64,000 bases of DNA from UBA7239 sp964509075 (GCA_964509075.1 CAZDWC010000007.1:124001-188000); one strand, 5' to 3'. Numbered from the stretch's first letter, positions 7,598 to 17,440 are shown. Program-made: numbers and translations. The notes: generated from the sequence alone by a model not told the origin.

Positions 7598-8425
7598 ATG
7601 ACAGAAACAGGTATGCACGCACTCGCCGGCTTCACCGTGGTGGTGACCCGGCCAACCCGCCAGCAGGACGGGTTGGTGCAGCAGTTGCGCGCTCAGGGTG
7701 CCGACGTTACTGCCATCCCCTTGCTGGCTATCGACACCATCACGGACGCCGCGCAGCAGCAGTGCATTGAGCAGCTGCTGGACAGTCTGCACGCACAACA
7801 GATCGCTATCTTCATCAGCCAGAACGCCGCCGAGCAGGCAGTGCAGGTGCTGCGCACGCGCGGCCAGCAATGGCCAGCCACCATTCAGGCTTTTGCGGTG
7901 GGCAGTGCCACAGCCGCCTTTCTTGCCGACTGCGGCATTGTTGCAACAGCACCGGCACGCATGGACAGCGAAGGCCTGCTGGCACTGCCGGAACTGCAAT
8001 CTGTGGATGGCAAGCACTGCCTGATTTTTCGCGGTCAGGGCGGGCGGGAAACGCTGGCGCAAACCTTGCGCACACGCGGTGCCCACGTGGAATACTGCGA
8101 ACTGTACCGCCGCAGCCTGCCGGATACAGCGAAGCATCAGTGGCAGGCCTGGCTGCAAACACACCGGGATACACCGGCACTGATCTGCATCAACAGTGTG
8201 GAGACACTGCGGCACCTGACAACAGTCGATAAAGCCGCGCCAAACCGCGATAATCTCGCGCTGGTGGTGCCGGGTGAGCGTGTGGCGCGAGCCGCCCGTG
8301 AGGCCGGCTTTGCGTGCATCGTGATTGCCGACGATGCGCGCGACAGCAGTATCCTGCATGTCATCCTGCAGCGATCACTCCAACGCAGCAGCCACCCCAA
8401 TGAAGTACCCTCTCCAACGAAGTAA
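7598..8425 (+). CDS. hemD: Uroporphyrinogen-III synthase
   Basis: A 275-residue protein that cyclises hydroxymethylbilane with inversion of ring D. The family is poorly conserved, but the two-domain layout, the opening AGFTVVVTRPTRQQDGLVQQL, FISQNAAEQAV, FAVGSATAAF and the ICINSVETLRHL/RVARAAREAGF end segments are typical. It follows hemC by 8 bases. A second in-frame ATG at 7613 could be the true start. Confidence 0.9.
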   Translation: MTETGMHALAGFTVVVTRPTRQQDGLVQQLRAQGADVTAIPLLAIDTITDAAQQQCIEQLLDSLHAQQIAIFISQNAAEQAVQVLRTRGQQWPATIQAFAVGSATAAFLADCGIVATAPARMDSEGLLALPELQSVDGKHCLIFRGQGGRETLAQTLRTRGAHVEYCELYRRSLPDTAKHQWQAWLQTHRDTPALICINSVETLRHLTTVDKAAPNRDNLALVVPGERVARAAREAGFACIVIADDARDSSILHVILQRSLQRSSHPNEVPSPTK

Positions 8426-8443
8426 CAACGAGAACACCAGAAC

Positions 8444-9493
8444 ATGACTGACACCAGCAGCAACGTCGCATTGCCCTCGCCACGCACTTCATGGCTGACG
8501 CGCCTGTTGCTGCTGTTATTGCTGCTGATGAACCTCAGCGCCTTCGCTGGCGGCTACTGGCTGTGGCAGCAACTGCAGCAGGCACGCGGCAACAACAGCG
8601 AGACCGCGCAACATATCAGCGCACAGCAGGCAGAACTCGCTACGCTGAAAAAGCAATTCGATGACAAGACCGCTGCAGACAAAACATTTCGTCAACAGAC
8701 CATCAGCACCCTGAAAGACAACAGCGAGAAATTGCGCGGTCTGGATCGCATCGACACCAGCTACTGGCGTCTGGCGGAAGCCGAATTCCTGTTGAAGCAG
8801 GCGCATCAGCGACTGTTCATCACACGCGACGCTGAAACAGCTGATTTGTTGCTGTCATCGGCCGATAGCGCCATCGTGCAACAAAAAGATCCTGCGCTGT
8901 TGCCTGTGCGCAGTGCCATCGCCAGTGACCGTGCCGCCTTGCGCAAGGTACCGCGCGTGGATCGCGACGGTATTTACTTGCGCTTGCAGGCCTTGTCGGC
9001 ACAAGTGGGAACACTCACCAGTGGCAACCGATTCCTGCAGCCACCGGAAGATGAACTGCTTTCTGAAGAATCCACCACGCGCTATAGCGACATGCTCTGG
9101 CAGCGCCTGCTGTCCATTGTGCGCATCCGCCATCATGATCACCCCGTCGAGCCATTATTGCCGCCGGAGCAGGAAGTGTATCTGCGCCAGAATATCCAGC
9201 TGACACTGGTACAGGCGCAACTCGGTTTGTTGCAGGCGCAACAGCAAACCTATGAAAGCAACCTGCAACGTGTAGCAGCCTGGGTGAGCCAGTATTGCGA
9301 TACGGAAGACCCGTTGGTGAAAGGCTGGCTTGATGAGTCGCAGACGCTGATGCGCATCAATATCGCGCCGGATTTGCCGGATATTTCCGGTTCGCTGCGC
9401 AGCGTACAAAAAGTGATTGAACAGCGCGCGGAAGATATCCAGCGCGTATTGCTGATGGACGACGCGGAACCTGTCGACAGAGGGCAACCGTGA
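8444..9493 (+). CDS. hemX: HemX-like membrane protein (uroporphyrinogen operon)
   Basis: A 349-residue bitopic protein: cytoplasmic N-terminus, one transmembrane helix (about residues 19-40, LLLLLLLLMNLSAFAGGYWLW), a coiled-coil region (residues 50-95) and a helical periplasmic domain. It is the HemX protein that accompanies hemCD and hemY in gammaproteobacteria. Despite an old annotation as uroporphyrinogen-III methyltransferase, it lacks an SAM-methylase fold here. Its stop overlaps the start of hemY. Confidence 0.9.
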   Translation: MTDTSSNVALPSPRTSWLTRLLLLLLLLMNLSAFAGGYWLWQQLQQARGNNSETAQHISAQQAELATLKKQFDDKTAADKTFRQQTISTLKDNSEKLRGLDRIDTSYWRLAEAEFLLKQAHQRLFITRDAETADLLLSSADSAIVQQKDPALLPVRSAIASDRAALRKVPRVDRDGIYLRLQALSAQVGTLTSGNRFLQPPEDELLSEESTTRYSDMLWQRLLSIVRIRHHDHPVEPLLPPEQEVYLRQNIQLTLVQAQLGLLQAQQQTYESNLQRVAAWVSQYCDTEDPLVKGWLDESQTLMRINIAPDLPDISGSLRSVQKVIEQRAEDIQRVLLMDDAEPVDRGQP

Positions 9494-10575
9494 TGCGGGG
9501 CTGGATCATTGTTTTTGTGCTGGGCCTTATCGGGTTGCCGGTTCTGCTGCACCTGATAGAACTGGATGACAGCTTTGTCGTGCTCGTCCTCGGTGAGACC
9601 ACGGTGGAAATGCCGCTGTGGTTTGTTGTAGCTGCGATGCTGGTACTGGCCGTTGCCAGTTACTACGGCGCACGACTGTTGCGCGCCGTATTGCTCGCGC
9701 CCAAGCGCGTCAATCGTTGGCTGGATCGGCGCACGCATCGCAAGATGCAAAACCTGACCTTGCGCGGTTTCTGCGCGCTGCTGGAAGGCAACTGGACAGC
9801 AGCGAGTCGCGACCTGCAAAAAGCCGCAGACCGCTCGGATATTTCAATACTCAATCATCTGCTCGCGGCACAGGCGCGCGTCGAGAATGATGATCTCGCC
9901 AGCGCGGAAATGCTGATCCGCAAGGCAGAGCAAGAGTTGCCAGATGCGGCCATTGCCATCGGTATCCTGCATGCGCAACTCCTGCAGAAAGCCGGCGTCA
10001 CGGAAAAAGCTCACGATATCCTGCAGGAACTGGCCGGCCAGAATCCGCGTCACGCCCACCTGCAACGGCTGCTGCTTGACAGCTACCGCCTGCGCGGCGA
10101 TGAACGCAAGGTTCTGCAGTTGCTGTCGCAACAACACAGGCAAAAGCCTTTGCAGGATCACCGTTTGATTACCGAGTTGTGTCGCCTGCAGATTGCACAC
10201 GGCGACAGTGCCCGCGCTGAAGAACTGTTGCGCAAACAACTGGACAGACATTGGCGCGGTGAATGGGTGAACCTGTACGGTCTGGCTGCAGGGCAGGATG
10301 GCAGCAAGCAATTACAGGCCGCGGAAAAGTGGCTGAAGATACACGGCGATGATCGCGCACTGCCGCTGGCGCTGGCGCGCATCTGCCAGCGTAATCATCT
10401 GTGGGCCAAGGCACGTGATTACTACGAAACTTATTTGCAACACAACCGCGACAACCATGTAACACTTGAGCTGGTGCGGCTGTTACACGCACTGGGCGAA
10501 CATGAAAAAGCGCGTCACTACGCGCAAACGCTGTCGGGTAATGCAGGTGCATTGCCGCTGCCTGCAGCGATGTAA
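9493..10575 (+). CDS. hemY: HemY-like TPR membrane protein
   Basis: A 360-residue protein with two N-terminal membrane helices (residues 4-22 and 38-60) and a C-terminal helical TPR domain (ALLEGNWTAASRDLQKAAD onwards). It belongs to the proteobacterial HemY family, linked to protohaem synthesis by its operon, and is not the Bacillus oxidase of the same name. The ATG at 9493 overlaps the hemX stop (TGATG); a GTG at 9490 is an alternative start. Confidence 0.9.
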   Translation: MRGWIIVFVLGLIGLPVLLHLIELDDSFVVLVLGETTVEMPLWFVVAAMLVLAVASYYGARLLRAVLLAPKRVNRWLDRRTHRKMQNLTLRGFCALLEGNWTAASRDLQKAADRSDISILNHLLAAQARVENDDLASAEMLIRKAEQELPDAAIAIGILHAQLLQKAGVTEKAHDILQELAGQNPRHAHLQRLLLDSYRLRGDERKVLQLLSQQHRQKPLQDHRLITELCRLQIAHGDSARAEELLRKQLDRHWRGEWVNLYGLAAGQDGSKQLQAAEKWLKIHGDDRALPLALARICQRNHLWAKARDYYETYLQHNRDNHVTLELVRLLHALGEHEKARHYAQTLSGNAGALPLPAAM

Positions 10576-10577
10576 CG

Positions 10578-11063
10578 TCACAGCGCAGACAGTCGATCCA
10601 TCAATGCCTTGCCATCATAAGCAGTGATGCTGTCTGGTCGCAGACAGAGCAATACCTGGCCGTCGCGATCCAGCATGTTATGCATCGCCTGCGCGGCACG
10701 CGGATTTTCCGGAAACAGCTTCCGGCAAAATGCCGGATAGAACCAGTCTTTCTTTTCGCGTGAATCAACCACTTCACAACTGCCACGCAAACTGATGCAG
10801 CGACTGTTGCCCAGTGTTGTGCCGGCAGAAGACACCACCACGCAGGTGCGGCGGTGTTTTCTCACGGCTGCCACGCGTGGGCGTGTGTCATTGGTCGTCA
10901 GCCACACGCAGCCATCTGCCCATAAAAAACTCATGACGGTGCCCATGGCATCCTGTTGTCCCTGCCAGACAAATGTGCACTCGCTCTGCTGCTCAAGAAG
11001 TTGTGCGCGCACAGAATCACTCATCGGCGCAGCAAACTGTTTGCCGTGATGCTTTTCACTCAC
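10578..11063 (-). CDS. PPOX-class pyridoxamine 5'-phosphate oxidase-like flavoprotein
   Basis: About 161 residues with the split-barrel FMN-binding fold: GTVMSFLWADGCVWLTTNDTRPRVAAVRK and the CISLRGSCEVVD strand are typical of general-stress/PPOX-like proteins. Cofactor may be FMN, F420 or haem, and the sequence alone does not decide. I start it at GTG 11063, which follows a GAGGGAG ribosome site; a TTG at 11081 is in frame but abuts the dtd stop. It is probably co-transcribed with dtd. Confidence 0.75.
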   Translation of the reverse strand: MSEKHHGKQFAAPMSDSVRAQLLEQQSECTFVWQGQQDAMGTVMSFLWADGCVWLTTNDTRPRVAAVRKHRRTCVVVSSAGTTLGNSRCISLRGSCEVVDSREKKDWFYPAFCRKLFPENPRAAQAMHNMLDRDGQVLLCLRPDSITAYDGKALMDRLSAL

Positions 11064-11077
11064 TTGCCATATCTCCC

Positions 11078-11515
11078 TCAAGATGTCAGCAAAAAGGTTA
11101 CCGGCCCGTCATTGACCAGCTGCACCTGCATGTCGGCTGCAAAAATTCCGGTAGCGACATCGGCGTGTTGTGTGCGCAAGTAGCGCACGGCGTGATCGTA
11201 CAATTGCTGTGCCAGCGATGGTGTCGCCGCCGATGAAAACGAGGGCCGCAAACCGCTGTTGGTATCGGCAGCCAAGGTGAATTGCGACACCAGCAATACG
11301 CCGCCCGCTATGTCGCGGACCGACAGGTTCATCTTGCCTTCGGCATCACCGAACACGCGATAGCGCAACACTTTGTCGAGCAGTTTTTCGGCGCATGCAA
11401 CATCGTCGTCGCGCTCTACCCCCAACAGCACCAGCAAGCCGCGTCCGACTTCGCCGACAATCTGCTGGTCTACACTGACACTGGCGCTGCTGACGCGCTG
11501 GATAAGGGCTTTCAT
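11078..11515 (-). CDS. dtd: D-aminoacyl-tRNA deacylase
   Basis: A 145-residue protein that removes D-amino acids mischarged onto tRNA. It shows the family start MKALIQRVSSASVSVD, the active-site SQFTLAAD segment and the second signature NDGPVTFLL (usually N.GPVT). Length is exactly that of the family. It is upstream of, and nearly touches, the PPOX gene, and is divergent from ctpA. Confidence 0.96.
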   Translation of the reverse strand: MKALIQRVSSASVSVDQQIVGEVGRGLLVLLGVERDDDVACAEKLLDKVLRYRVFGDAEGKMNLSVRDIAGGVLLVSQFTLAADTNSGLRPSFSSAATPSLAQQLYDHAVRYLRTQHADVATGIFAADMQVQLVNDGPVTFLLTS

Positions 11516-11611
11516 TCGCGCACTCTCACAGATTCAGGTAGGCAGCTTAGCGATAGCCGGTTACGATAGCAGCTCTTTTTTGCCCGTTTTCTGTCCGTGG
11601 AGTTTTACCGC

Positions 11612-13003
11612 ATGTGGAAGCCTGTTCGCGCCGCCGCCAGCATCCTGGTCTTGTCGCTTGTCGCCAGCAGCGCGCTGCATGCCGAGGAGGCGGACAAGCA
11701 GAAAAAGACTGCTGCAACAGCACCGGCAGCCGCACTGCAAAATCCGGCCGGCCAGCTGCCGCTGGAAGATCTGCGCACCTTTGCGCGGGTGTTCGAACAG
11801 ATTCGCGCCACCTATGTCGAGGAAGTCGACGACCACAAACTGCTGGAAAACGCCATCAAGGGTATGCTCGGCGAACTCGATCCCCACTCCGCTTATCTCG
11901 ATGAAAAAGATTTTACCGATCTGCAAAGTGCCACCACCGGCGAATTCGGCGGCTTGGGCATCGAGGTCGGCATGGAAGACGGTTTCGTCAAAGTCATCTC
12001 GCCGATAGACGATACGCCGGCCAGCCGCGCCGGCATCCAGGCGGGCGACTTCATCATCAAGCTCGGCGACAAGTCCGTGAAAGGCATGGGTCTTGATGAA
12101 GCCGTCGGCATGATGCGCGGCAAGCCCGGCGAGCCGATCAAACTCACCATCCTGCGCAAGGGCGAAGAGCAGCCTAAGGAAATCACCATCAGGCGCGACA
12201 TCATCAAGGTGCGCAGCGTGCGCAACAAGCTGCTGGAACCTGGCTACGGCTATGTGCGCCTGGCGCAATTCCAGATCAACACCGGCAGCGAACTGCGCAA
12301 GGCGGTGGATGAACTGAAGCAGAAAGGCCCGCTGCAGGGGCTGGTGCTGGATCTGCGCAACAATCCCGGCGGCGTGCTGCAGGCGGCGGTGGAAGTGTCG
12401 GATGCCTTCCTGAACCAGGGCCTGATTGTCTACACCAAGGGCCGCATCGCCGATGCCGACCTGCGTTACAGCGCCGAGCCCGGTGACATACTCGGCGGCG
12501 CAGCGCTGGTGGTGCTGATCAATGACGGCTCTGCCTCCGCCTCGGAAATTGTGGCCGGTGCCCTGCAGGATCATCGCCGCGCTGTGTTGCTTGGCACCGG
12601 CAGCTTCGGCAAGGGTTCGGTGCAGACTGTCATGCCAATCAGCGAGACCAAGGCCATCAAACTGACCACCGCACTCTACTACACCCCCAGCGGACGCTCG
12701 ATTCAGGCACAGGGCATCAAACCCGACATTCACGTCGAGCGCGCCAAACTGACGACGGTGCCGGAAACCCTGCGCGCTGCAGAGGCAGACCTCGACAAGC
12801 ACCTGGCCAATGGCAACGCACCTGCCGGAAAACCCGCAAGCAAGGATGCGAAATCAGGCAGGCCTGACAAGAAAGCAGTCGAGCCGGAAGTTGATACCGC
12901 CAAGGCGGAAGCCGAGCTGCAGGCAAACGACAACCAGCTGCACGATGCTCTCAACGTGCTGAAAGCCATGCACCTCAGCAACGCCAGCGGCGCGGCCCCC
13001 TGA
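11612..13003 (+). CDS. ctpA: Carboxyl-terminal processing protease, S41 family
   Basis: A 463-residue periplasmic protease: signal peptide (ASILVLSLVASSALHAE), N-terminal domain, PDZ domain (about residues 100-180) and S41 catalytic core. The catalytic pair is visible as the Ser in GSASASEIV (about residue 309) and the Lys in GSFGKGSVQ (about 334). Such CtpA/Prc-like enzymes trim cell-envelope hydrolases and other periplasmic proteins. The C-terminal 90 residues are charged and Ala/Lys rich. Start chosen at ATG 11612, 9 bases after GGAG; an upstream GTG at 11597 is unlikely. Confidence 0.94.
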   Translation: MWKPVRAAASILVLSLVASSALHAEEADKQKKTAATAPAAALQNPAGQLPLEDLRTFARVFEQIRATYVEEVDDHKLLENAIKGMLGELDPHSAYLDEKDFTDLQSATTGEFGGLGIEVGMEDGFVKVISPIDDTPASRAGIQAGDFIIKLGDKSVKGMGLDEAVGMMRGKPGEPIKLTILRKGEEQPKEITIRRDIIKVRSVRNKLLEPGYGYVRLAQFQINTGSELRKAVDELKQKGPLQGLVLDLRNNPGGVLQAAVEVSDAFLNQGLIVYTKGRIADADLRYSAEPGDILGGAALVVLINDGSASASEIVAGALQDHRRAVLLGTGSFGKGSVQTVMPISETKAIKLTTALYYTPSGRSIQAQGIKPDIHVERAKLTTVPETLRAAEADLDKHLANGNAPAGKPASKDAKSGRPDKKAVEPEVDTAKAEAELQANDNQLHDALNVLKAMHLSNASGAAP

Positions 13004-13059
13004 AACAACCGCGCTGCACTCACATTGGCAAAGCGCCTGCCGTGGTCTATATCCACAGC

Positions 13060-13899
13060 ATGCGCCTGCTACTGTTGCTCTGCCTGATCACGCCGCTTGC
13101 TACCTTCGCTGAAGGCGCTCCGGCTGCGGGTGACCCTGCAACAACACCTGCCTCATCCATCCCAGCGTCGACCGCCGACAGCGAGCCCCGCTACCTGCCG
13201 CTGCTGGACAAGTCTGTGCTGGACAGCGAAGTTGTCACACTAGGTCAGGGTGAGCAGGCCTTTCGCGGCCTGTACCGGCAGGATCGCAGCGGCAAACCCA
13301 AAGGTGCATTACTGATCCTGCACCGCTACCAGGGCGAGCCCGGCTGGGCCGACTTGCGCTCGACACTGCAAAACACCCTGTCGGAGCGCGGCTGGGGCAG
13401 CCTGGCAGTGGCGCTTTCCGGCAGCGAGAACAAGACAGCGATACAGGAGCGGCTGCGCTTGGGCCAGGAATACCTGATCCAGAAAGGGCAGATGAACATC
13501 GCCCTGCTGTGCTACCGCTGGGATTGTGTTGCCGCTGCCGGCCATGTGGCGGCCATTGTCGAGGGCAGCAGTCAGCTGCAGCCCCTGCAGGCCTGGGTGT
13601 TACTGGATGCGCAAAATGGCCCCACCGGCAACGAGCCGCTGTTCCTGAAAGACATCAAGAAAACCGGCTTGCAGGTGCTGGATATCACCACTGATCCGCG
13701 CTTCCGCGAGCAGCAGGATCTGCGTGAAACCCACGTCAAACAGCAAAAATGGCCACACTGGCAGTTTGCTCGCCTGCCGGAAACGCCGCCCGCCAGTGCC
13801 AGCGCTCCCGCGCGCATCGTCAGCCGCATCAGTGGCTGGCTGGACAAGACCATCGAAGGCAAGGTGCTGGATGCCAGTATCCGCCGGGATGGCGGCTAG
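13060..13899 (+). CDS. DUF3530 family periplasmic protein (alpha/beta-hydrolase-like)
   Basis: A 279-residue protein with a signal peptide (LLLLLCLITPLATFAEG), a low-complexity Ala/Pro/Ser linker, and a core with RGLYRQDRSGKPKGALLILH and the GWGSLAVALSG segment typical of DUF3530, a family with an alpha/beta-hydrolase-like fold. It follows ctpA by 56 bases and is probably in the same transcript. No classic GxSxG nucleophile elbow is obvious, so enzymatic activity is doubtful. Start at ATG 13060, before the signal peptide. Confidence 0.75.
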   Translation: MRLLLLLCLITPLATFAEGAPAAGDPATTPASSIPASTADSEPRYLPLLDKSVLDSEVVTLGQGEQAFRGLYRQDRSGKPKGALLILHRYQGEPGWADLRSTLQNTLSERGWGSLAVALSGSENKTAIQERLRLGQEYLIQKGQMNIALLCYRWDCVAAAGHVAAIVEGSSQLQPLQAWVLLDAQNGPTGNEPLFLKDIKKTGLQVLDITTDPRFREQQDLRETHVKQQKWPHWQFARLPETPPASASAPARIVSRISGWLDKTIEGKVLDASIRRDGG

Positions 13900-13925
13900 C
13901 TATTCATATTAAATACAGCGCCGTA

Positions 13926-14570
13926 TCAGATATAGCGACTGCTGCGCGTCATCAGGCGTGACACCAGGGTCATGCCTTTCTTCACCGGTAACGGGAAGCG
14001 CAGACCACCGGCAGCCAGTGCCGTATGGCTGTGATGCGCCTCGTCTTCCAGCATCTTTTCCACAATGGCGCGGCTCTTGTCGTCGTGCACCGGCAAGGTC
14101 TGCAGATGTTCTTCCAGATGCTCGCAGACCTGATCTTCGATGGCCGACACAAAACCGAGGCTGACCTTGTCACCCACCAGCCCGGCTGCCGCGCCCAGGC
14201 CGAAAGACATGCCGTACCACAGTGGGTTGAGTACCGAGAGATGGCCGCCAAGCTGGCGCACGCGCTGCTCGCACCAGGCGAGATGGTCGATTTCCTCATC
14301 GGCAGCGCGCTCCATTTCGGCGCGCACGGCAGGCAACTTCGCCGTCAGCGCCTGCCCTTGATACAACGCCTGCGCACAGACTTCGCCGGTATGGTTGACG
14401 CGCATCAGCCCGCAGGACAACTTGCGCTCTTCGTCAGTCAGCGAGCATTCCGCCTCCTGTACAGCGGGCGATTGGCGCAGCGCCGGCTGGGTGTTGCCGG
14501 TGAGCGTGCGCAAGGCGCGGTCGGCAGTCATCAGGGCGAGGTCGATGGGGGTAAGTTGGCGTTCAGGCAT
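13926..14570 (-). CDS. coq7: 3-demethoxyubiquinol 3-hydroxylase (Coq7)
   Basis: A 214-residue di-iron hydroxylase of ubiquinone synthesis, acting on the demethoxy-ubiquinol precursor. The ferritin-like metal ligands appear as EVCAQALYQGQ, ADEEIDHLAW, and the ED plus EAHH pair near the end (MLEDEAHHSHTALAAGG). The opening LTPIDLALMTADRALRTL is typical of the gammaproteobacterial form. Monocistronic, convergent with the DUF3530 gene and divergent from the pot operon. Confidence 0.96.
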   Translation of the reverse strand: MPERQLTPIDLALMTADRALRTLTGNTQPALRQSPAVQEAECSLTDEERKLSCGLMRVNHTGEVCAQALYQGQALTAKLPAVRAEMERAADEEIDHLAWCEQRVRQLGGHLSVLNPLWYGMSFGLGAAAGLVGDKVSLGFVSAIEDQVCEHLEEHLQTLPVHDDKSRAIVEKMLEDEAHHSHTALAAGGLRFPLPVKKGMTLVSRLMTRSSRYI

Positions 14571-14663
14571 GGCAGGTGCAGGGAGAAACAGGACGTCGGT
14601 AGTCTACCACGCCTGTTCGCAGGCAGGCTGCTAGAATGGCGAGCACCTCGCCGGAGCCCAGAC

Positions 14664-15764
14664 ATGCCAGACAAAGCCCCTCTGCTGGAGCTGTCACACA
14701 TCCAGAAATCCTTCCAGTCGCAGCGCGTGGTGGATGATTTCTCCGTCAGCATTCGTCAGGGCGAGTTTTTTACCCTGCTCGGCCCGTCGGGTTGTGGCAA
14801 GACCACGATCCTGCGCCTGATCGCCGGCTTTGAGTCGCCAGACAGCGGCAGCATCCTGCTGGAAGGACACGACATCACGCGCGCCTCGCCAGTCAATCGC
14901 CCGGTCAATACCGTATTCCAGAGTTACGCATTGTTTCCACACATGAACGTGTTCGACAACGTCGCTTTCGGCCTGCGCATGAGCGGCGTGTCTTCACTGC
15001 AGATCCAGCAGCGGGTGACGGAAGCACTGGAGCTGGTGCGCCTGCCGCAACTGGCGCAACAGAAGCCGCACCAGTTATCCGGCGGCCAACAGCAGCGCGT
15101 GTCGATCGCGCGCGCCATCGTCAATCGCCCGAAACTGCTGTTGCTGGACGAATCGTTGTCGGCGCTGGATCGCAAATTGCGCCACGAGATGCAACTGGAA
15201 CTGAAGCAGCTGCAACGCCAGCTTGGCATCACGTTTATTTTCGTCACGCACGATCAGGAAGAGGCGTTGTCGATGTCGGATCGCGTGCTGGTCATGCGCA
15301 ACGGCCAGACCGTGCAGCTGGGCACGCCGCGCGAAATGTATGAAAACCCGCGCAGCCTGTTTGTCGCGCGCTTCATCGGCGAGATCAACGAATTTGATGC
15401 GGAAGTGCTTGCCGAAATCGGCGAGCGGCGCTATCGCGTCAGGATTGCCGAGCGCGAACTGTCCGTGCTCTCCGACCATCGGCATGCGGCGGGCGATCGC
15501 GTGCATGTCCTGTTGCGCCCGGAAGATTTGCGCATTCATTATCTGGAAGCCGCATCGGCAGCGGAAGGATTCGCCGGGCGCGTTGTCGAACGCAATTATC
15601 GCGGCAAGACACTCGACTCCGTGATTGCACTTGATAACGGGCAAACCGTACTCGCCAGCGAATTTTTTGACGAGGATGACCCGAGTTTCGATTACCGCAT
15701 CAACGAGCCGGTCTGTGTCAAATGGGTCGATGGCTGGGAAGTGGTACTGCCGCATGAACACTGA
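14664..15764 (+). CDS. potA: Spermidine/putrescine ABC transporter ATP-binding protein
   Basis: A 366-residue ABC ATPase with Walker A GPSGCGKTT, signature LSGGQQQRVSIARAI, Walker B LLLLDESLSALD, and a C-terminal TOBE domain (about residues 285-366). The gene order ATPase, two permeases, binding protein matches potABCD. The start used is ATG 14664, just before the conserved LLELSHIQKSF; the frame extends upstream through the antisense of coq7, which is not coding. The stop overlaps potB by 11 bases. Confidence 0.93.
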   Translation: MPDKAPLLELSHIQKSFQSQRVVDDFSVSIRQGEFFTLLGPSGCGKTTILRLIAGFESPDSGSILLEGHDITRASPVNRPVNTVFQSYALFPHMNVFDNVAFGLRMSGVSSLQIQQRVTEALELVRLPQLAQQKPHQLSGGQQQRVSIARAIVNRPKLLLLDESLSALDRKLRHEMQLELKQLQRQLGITFIFVTHDQEEALSMSDRVLVMRNGQTVQLGTPREMYENPRSLFVARFIGEINEFDAEVLAEIGERRYRVRIAERELSVLSDHRHAAGDRVHVLLRPEDLRIHYLEAASAAEGFAGRVVERNYRGKTLDSVIALDNGQTVLASEFFDEDDPSFDYRINEPVCVKWVDGWEVVLPHEH

Positions 15765-16641
15765 CAGTCGCAACCGTTTCCTGCCACGTTTCAGCACCGT
15801 CGCCATCGGCAGCGTATCACTCTGGCTGGCACTTTTTGTCTTGTTGCCGGCGCTGTTGATTGTGCTGGCGAGTTTTCTCAATCGCGATCCCGAACATCTG
15901 TTGCGCTTTCCGTTCACGCTGGACAATTACCTGCGCGTGCTGGAACCCGATTACTGGTCCATCACCGTCGATTCTTTTTACATCGCCGCCGCATCCACGC
16001 TGGTTTCATTATTGCTGGGCATTCCGGTGGCTTATGCCTTGATGGCACTGCCTGTGCGCTGGCGCGGCATCGGCTTGTTCCTGATCATCCTGCCGTTCTG
16101 GACCAACAGCTTGATACGTGTTTATGCCATCAAGATGTTGCTGGGGAAAAAAGGTCTGTTCAATGCCGCGCTGCTGGCGCTGGGCGTGATTGATCAACCA
16201 TTCGACTTGTTGTACACGCCGTTTGCCATTGTGTTTGGATCGGTTTACGTCTTGTTGCCATTCATGATCATGCCGATTTATTCCAGCGTGGAAAAACTTG
16301 ATACCCGCTTGCTGGAAGCAGCGCGCGATCTCGGCGCCTCACCGTGGCAGACTTTTACACGCATCAGTCTGCCGCTGATCAGCCCCGGCATTGTCGCCGG
16401 TTGCCTGCTGGTGTTTGTGCCGACCATGGGTTGTTTCTACATCGCCGACATGCTGGGTGGCGCAAAATTGCTGCTGGTGGGCAATGTGATCAAGACGCAA
16501 TTCCTGGTGACGCGCGACTGGCCTTTCGGCTCTGCACTCAGCCTGATGTTGCTGGGCTTGTTGTTGCTCATGCTGCTGTTCTATCACCGCCTCAACACCG
16601 CGCTGGCGCGCAAGGGAGGGTTGGATGATCCGAATTTCTGA
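15754..16641 (+). CDS. potB: Spermidine/putrescine ABC transporter permease
   Basis: A 295-residue inner-membrane permease with six predicted helices. The ABC-coupling EAA loop is clear (EAARDLGASPWQTFTRISLPLISPG, about residue 188 on). It pairs with PotC to form the channel. Start at ATG 15754 inside the potA coding end; longer in-frame extensions overlap potA and lack membrane character. It overlaps potC by 17 bases. Confidence 0.93.
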   Translation: MNTDSRNRFLPRFSTVAIGSVSLWLALFVLLPALLIVLASFLNRDPEHLLRFPFTLDNYLRVLEPDYWSITVDSFYIAAASTLVSLLLGIPVAYALMALPVRWRGIGLFLIILPFWTNSLIRVYAIKMLLGKKGLFNAALLALGVIDQPFDLLYTPFAIVFGSVYVLLPFMIMPIYSSVEKLDTRLLEAARDLGASPWQTFTRISLPLISPGIVAGCLLVFVPTMGCFYIADMLGGAKLLLVGNVIKTQFLVTRDWPFGSALSLMLLGLLLLMLLFYHRLNTALARKGGLDDPNF

Positions 16642-17440
16642 TGCGCGCGCCAGCAGCATGCGCAGCCAGTGGCCACAGTGGTGCAATCTCGGCATTGCCG
16701 GCATGGTGTTGCTGTATCTGTACATTCCCATTGCGCTGTTGATCGCCAATTCCTTCAATCAATCGCGTTACGGTATCGAGTGGCAAGGCTTTACCTGGGA
16801 GTGGTACGAAAAATTGCTGGACAACACAGCGCTGATGGAAGCCGCACAACACAGCCTGTTGATAGCTGTCTTGTCGGCCACGCTTGCAACTGCACTGGGC
16901 ACACTCGCAGCAACAGCCGTTTACCGCTACCGGTTTGCCGGAAAACCGGCGCTGTCCGGCTTGCTGTTTTTTCTGTTGGTGTCACCGGATATCGTACTTG
17001 CCATCGCGTTCCTGTCTGCGTTCCTTTTGCTCGGCATCGCGCTGGGATTCTGGTCACTGCTAATCGCTCACGTGAATTTTTGCCTGCCGTTTGTGGTGGT
17101 GACTGTGCTGGCGCGCTTGCGCGGATTCCCGCCAGCACTGCTGGAAGCCGCGCAGGATCTGGGCGCCAGCGACTACCAGATTTTCTGGAAGATTTTATTG
17201 CCAATGATGACACCGGCACTGCTGTCGGGCTGGCTGCTATCCTTCACGCTGTCGCTGGATGATGTGGTGGTCAGCTCGTTTGTCACCGGTCCGGATTTTG
17301 AAATCCTTCCGGTAAAAGTCTATTCCATGGTGAAAGTGGGCGTGTCACCGGAAATCAATGTCATTGCCACGCTGCTAATGGCATTCTCTCTGGTTCTGGT
17401 GTTGCTGTCACAGTGGTTGGCGCGGCGAAATTCTGTCTGA
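16625..17440 (+). CDS. potC: Spermidine/putrescine ABC transporter permease
   Basis: A 271-residue permease with six membrane helices and the coupling loop EAAQDLGASDYQIFWKILLP. It includes the PotC-type LSLDDVVVSSFVTGPDFEILPVKVYS ending. Second permease of the pot transporter, translationally coupled to potB and followed 26 bases later by potD. Confidence 0.93.
   Translation: MIRISDARASSMRSQWPQWCNLGIAGMVLLYLYIPIALLIANSFNQSRYGIEWQGFTWEWYEKLLDNTALMEAAQHSLLIAVLSATLATALGTLAATAVYRYRFAGKPALSGLLFFLLVSPDIVLAIAFLSAFLLLGIALGFWSLLIAHVNFCLPFVVVTVLARLRGFPPALLEAAQDLGASDYQIFWKILLPMMTPALLSGWLLSFTLSLDDVVVSSFVTGPDFEILPVKVYSMVKVGVSPEINVIATLLMAFSLVLVLLSQWLARRNSV

Noticed and set aside
14025..14663. Long N-terminal extension of potA
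   Set aside because: It is antisense to coq7 and lacks ABC-family sequence; the homologous start is at 14664.
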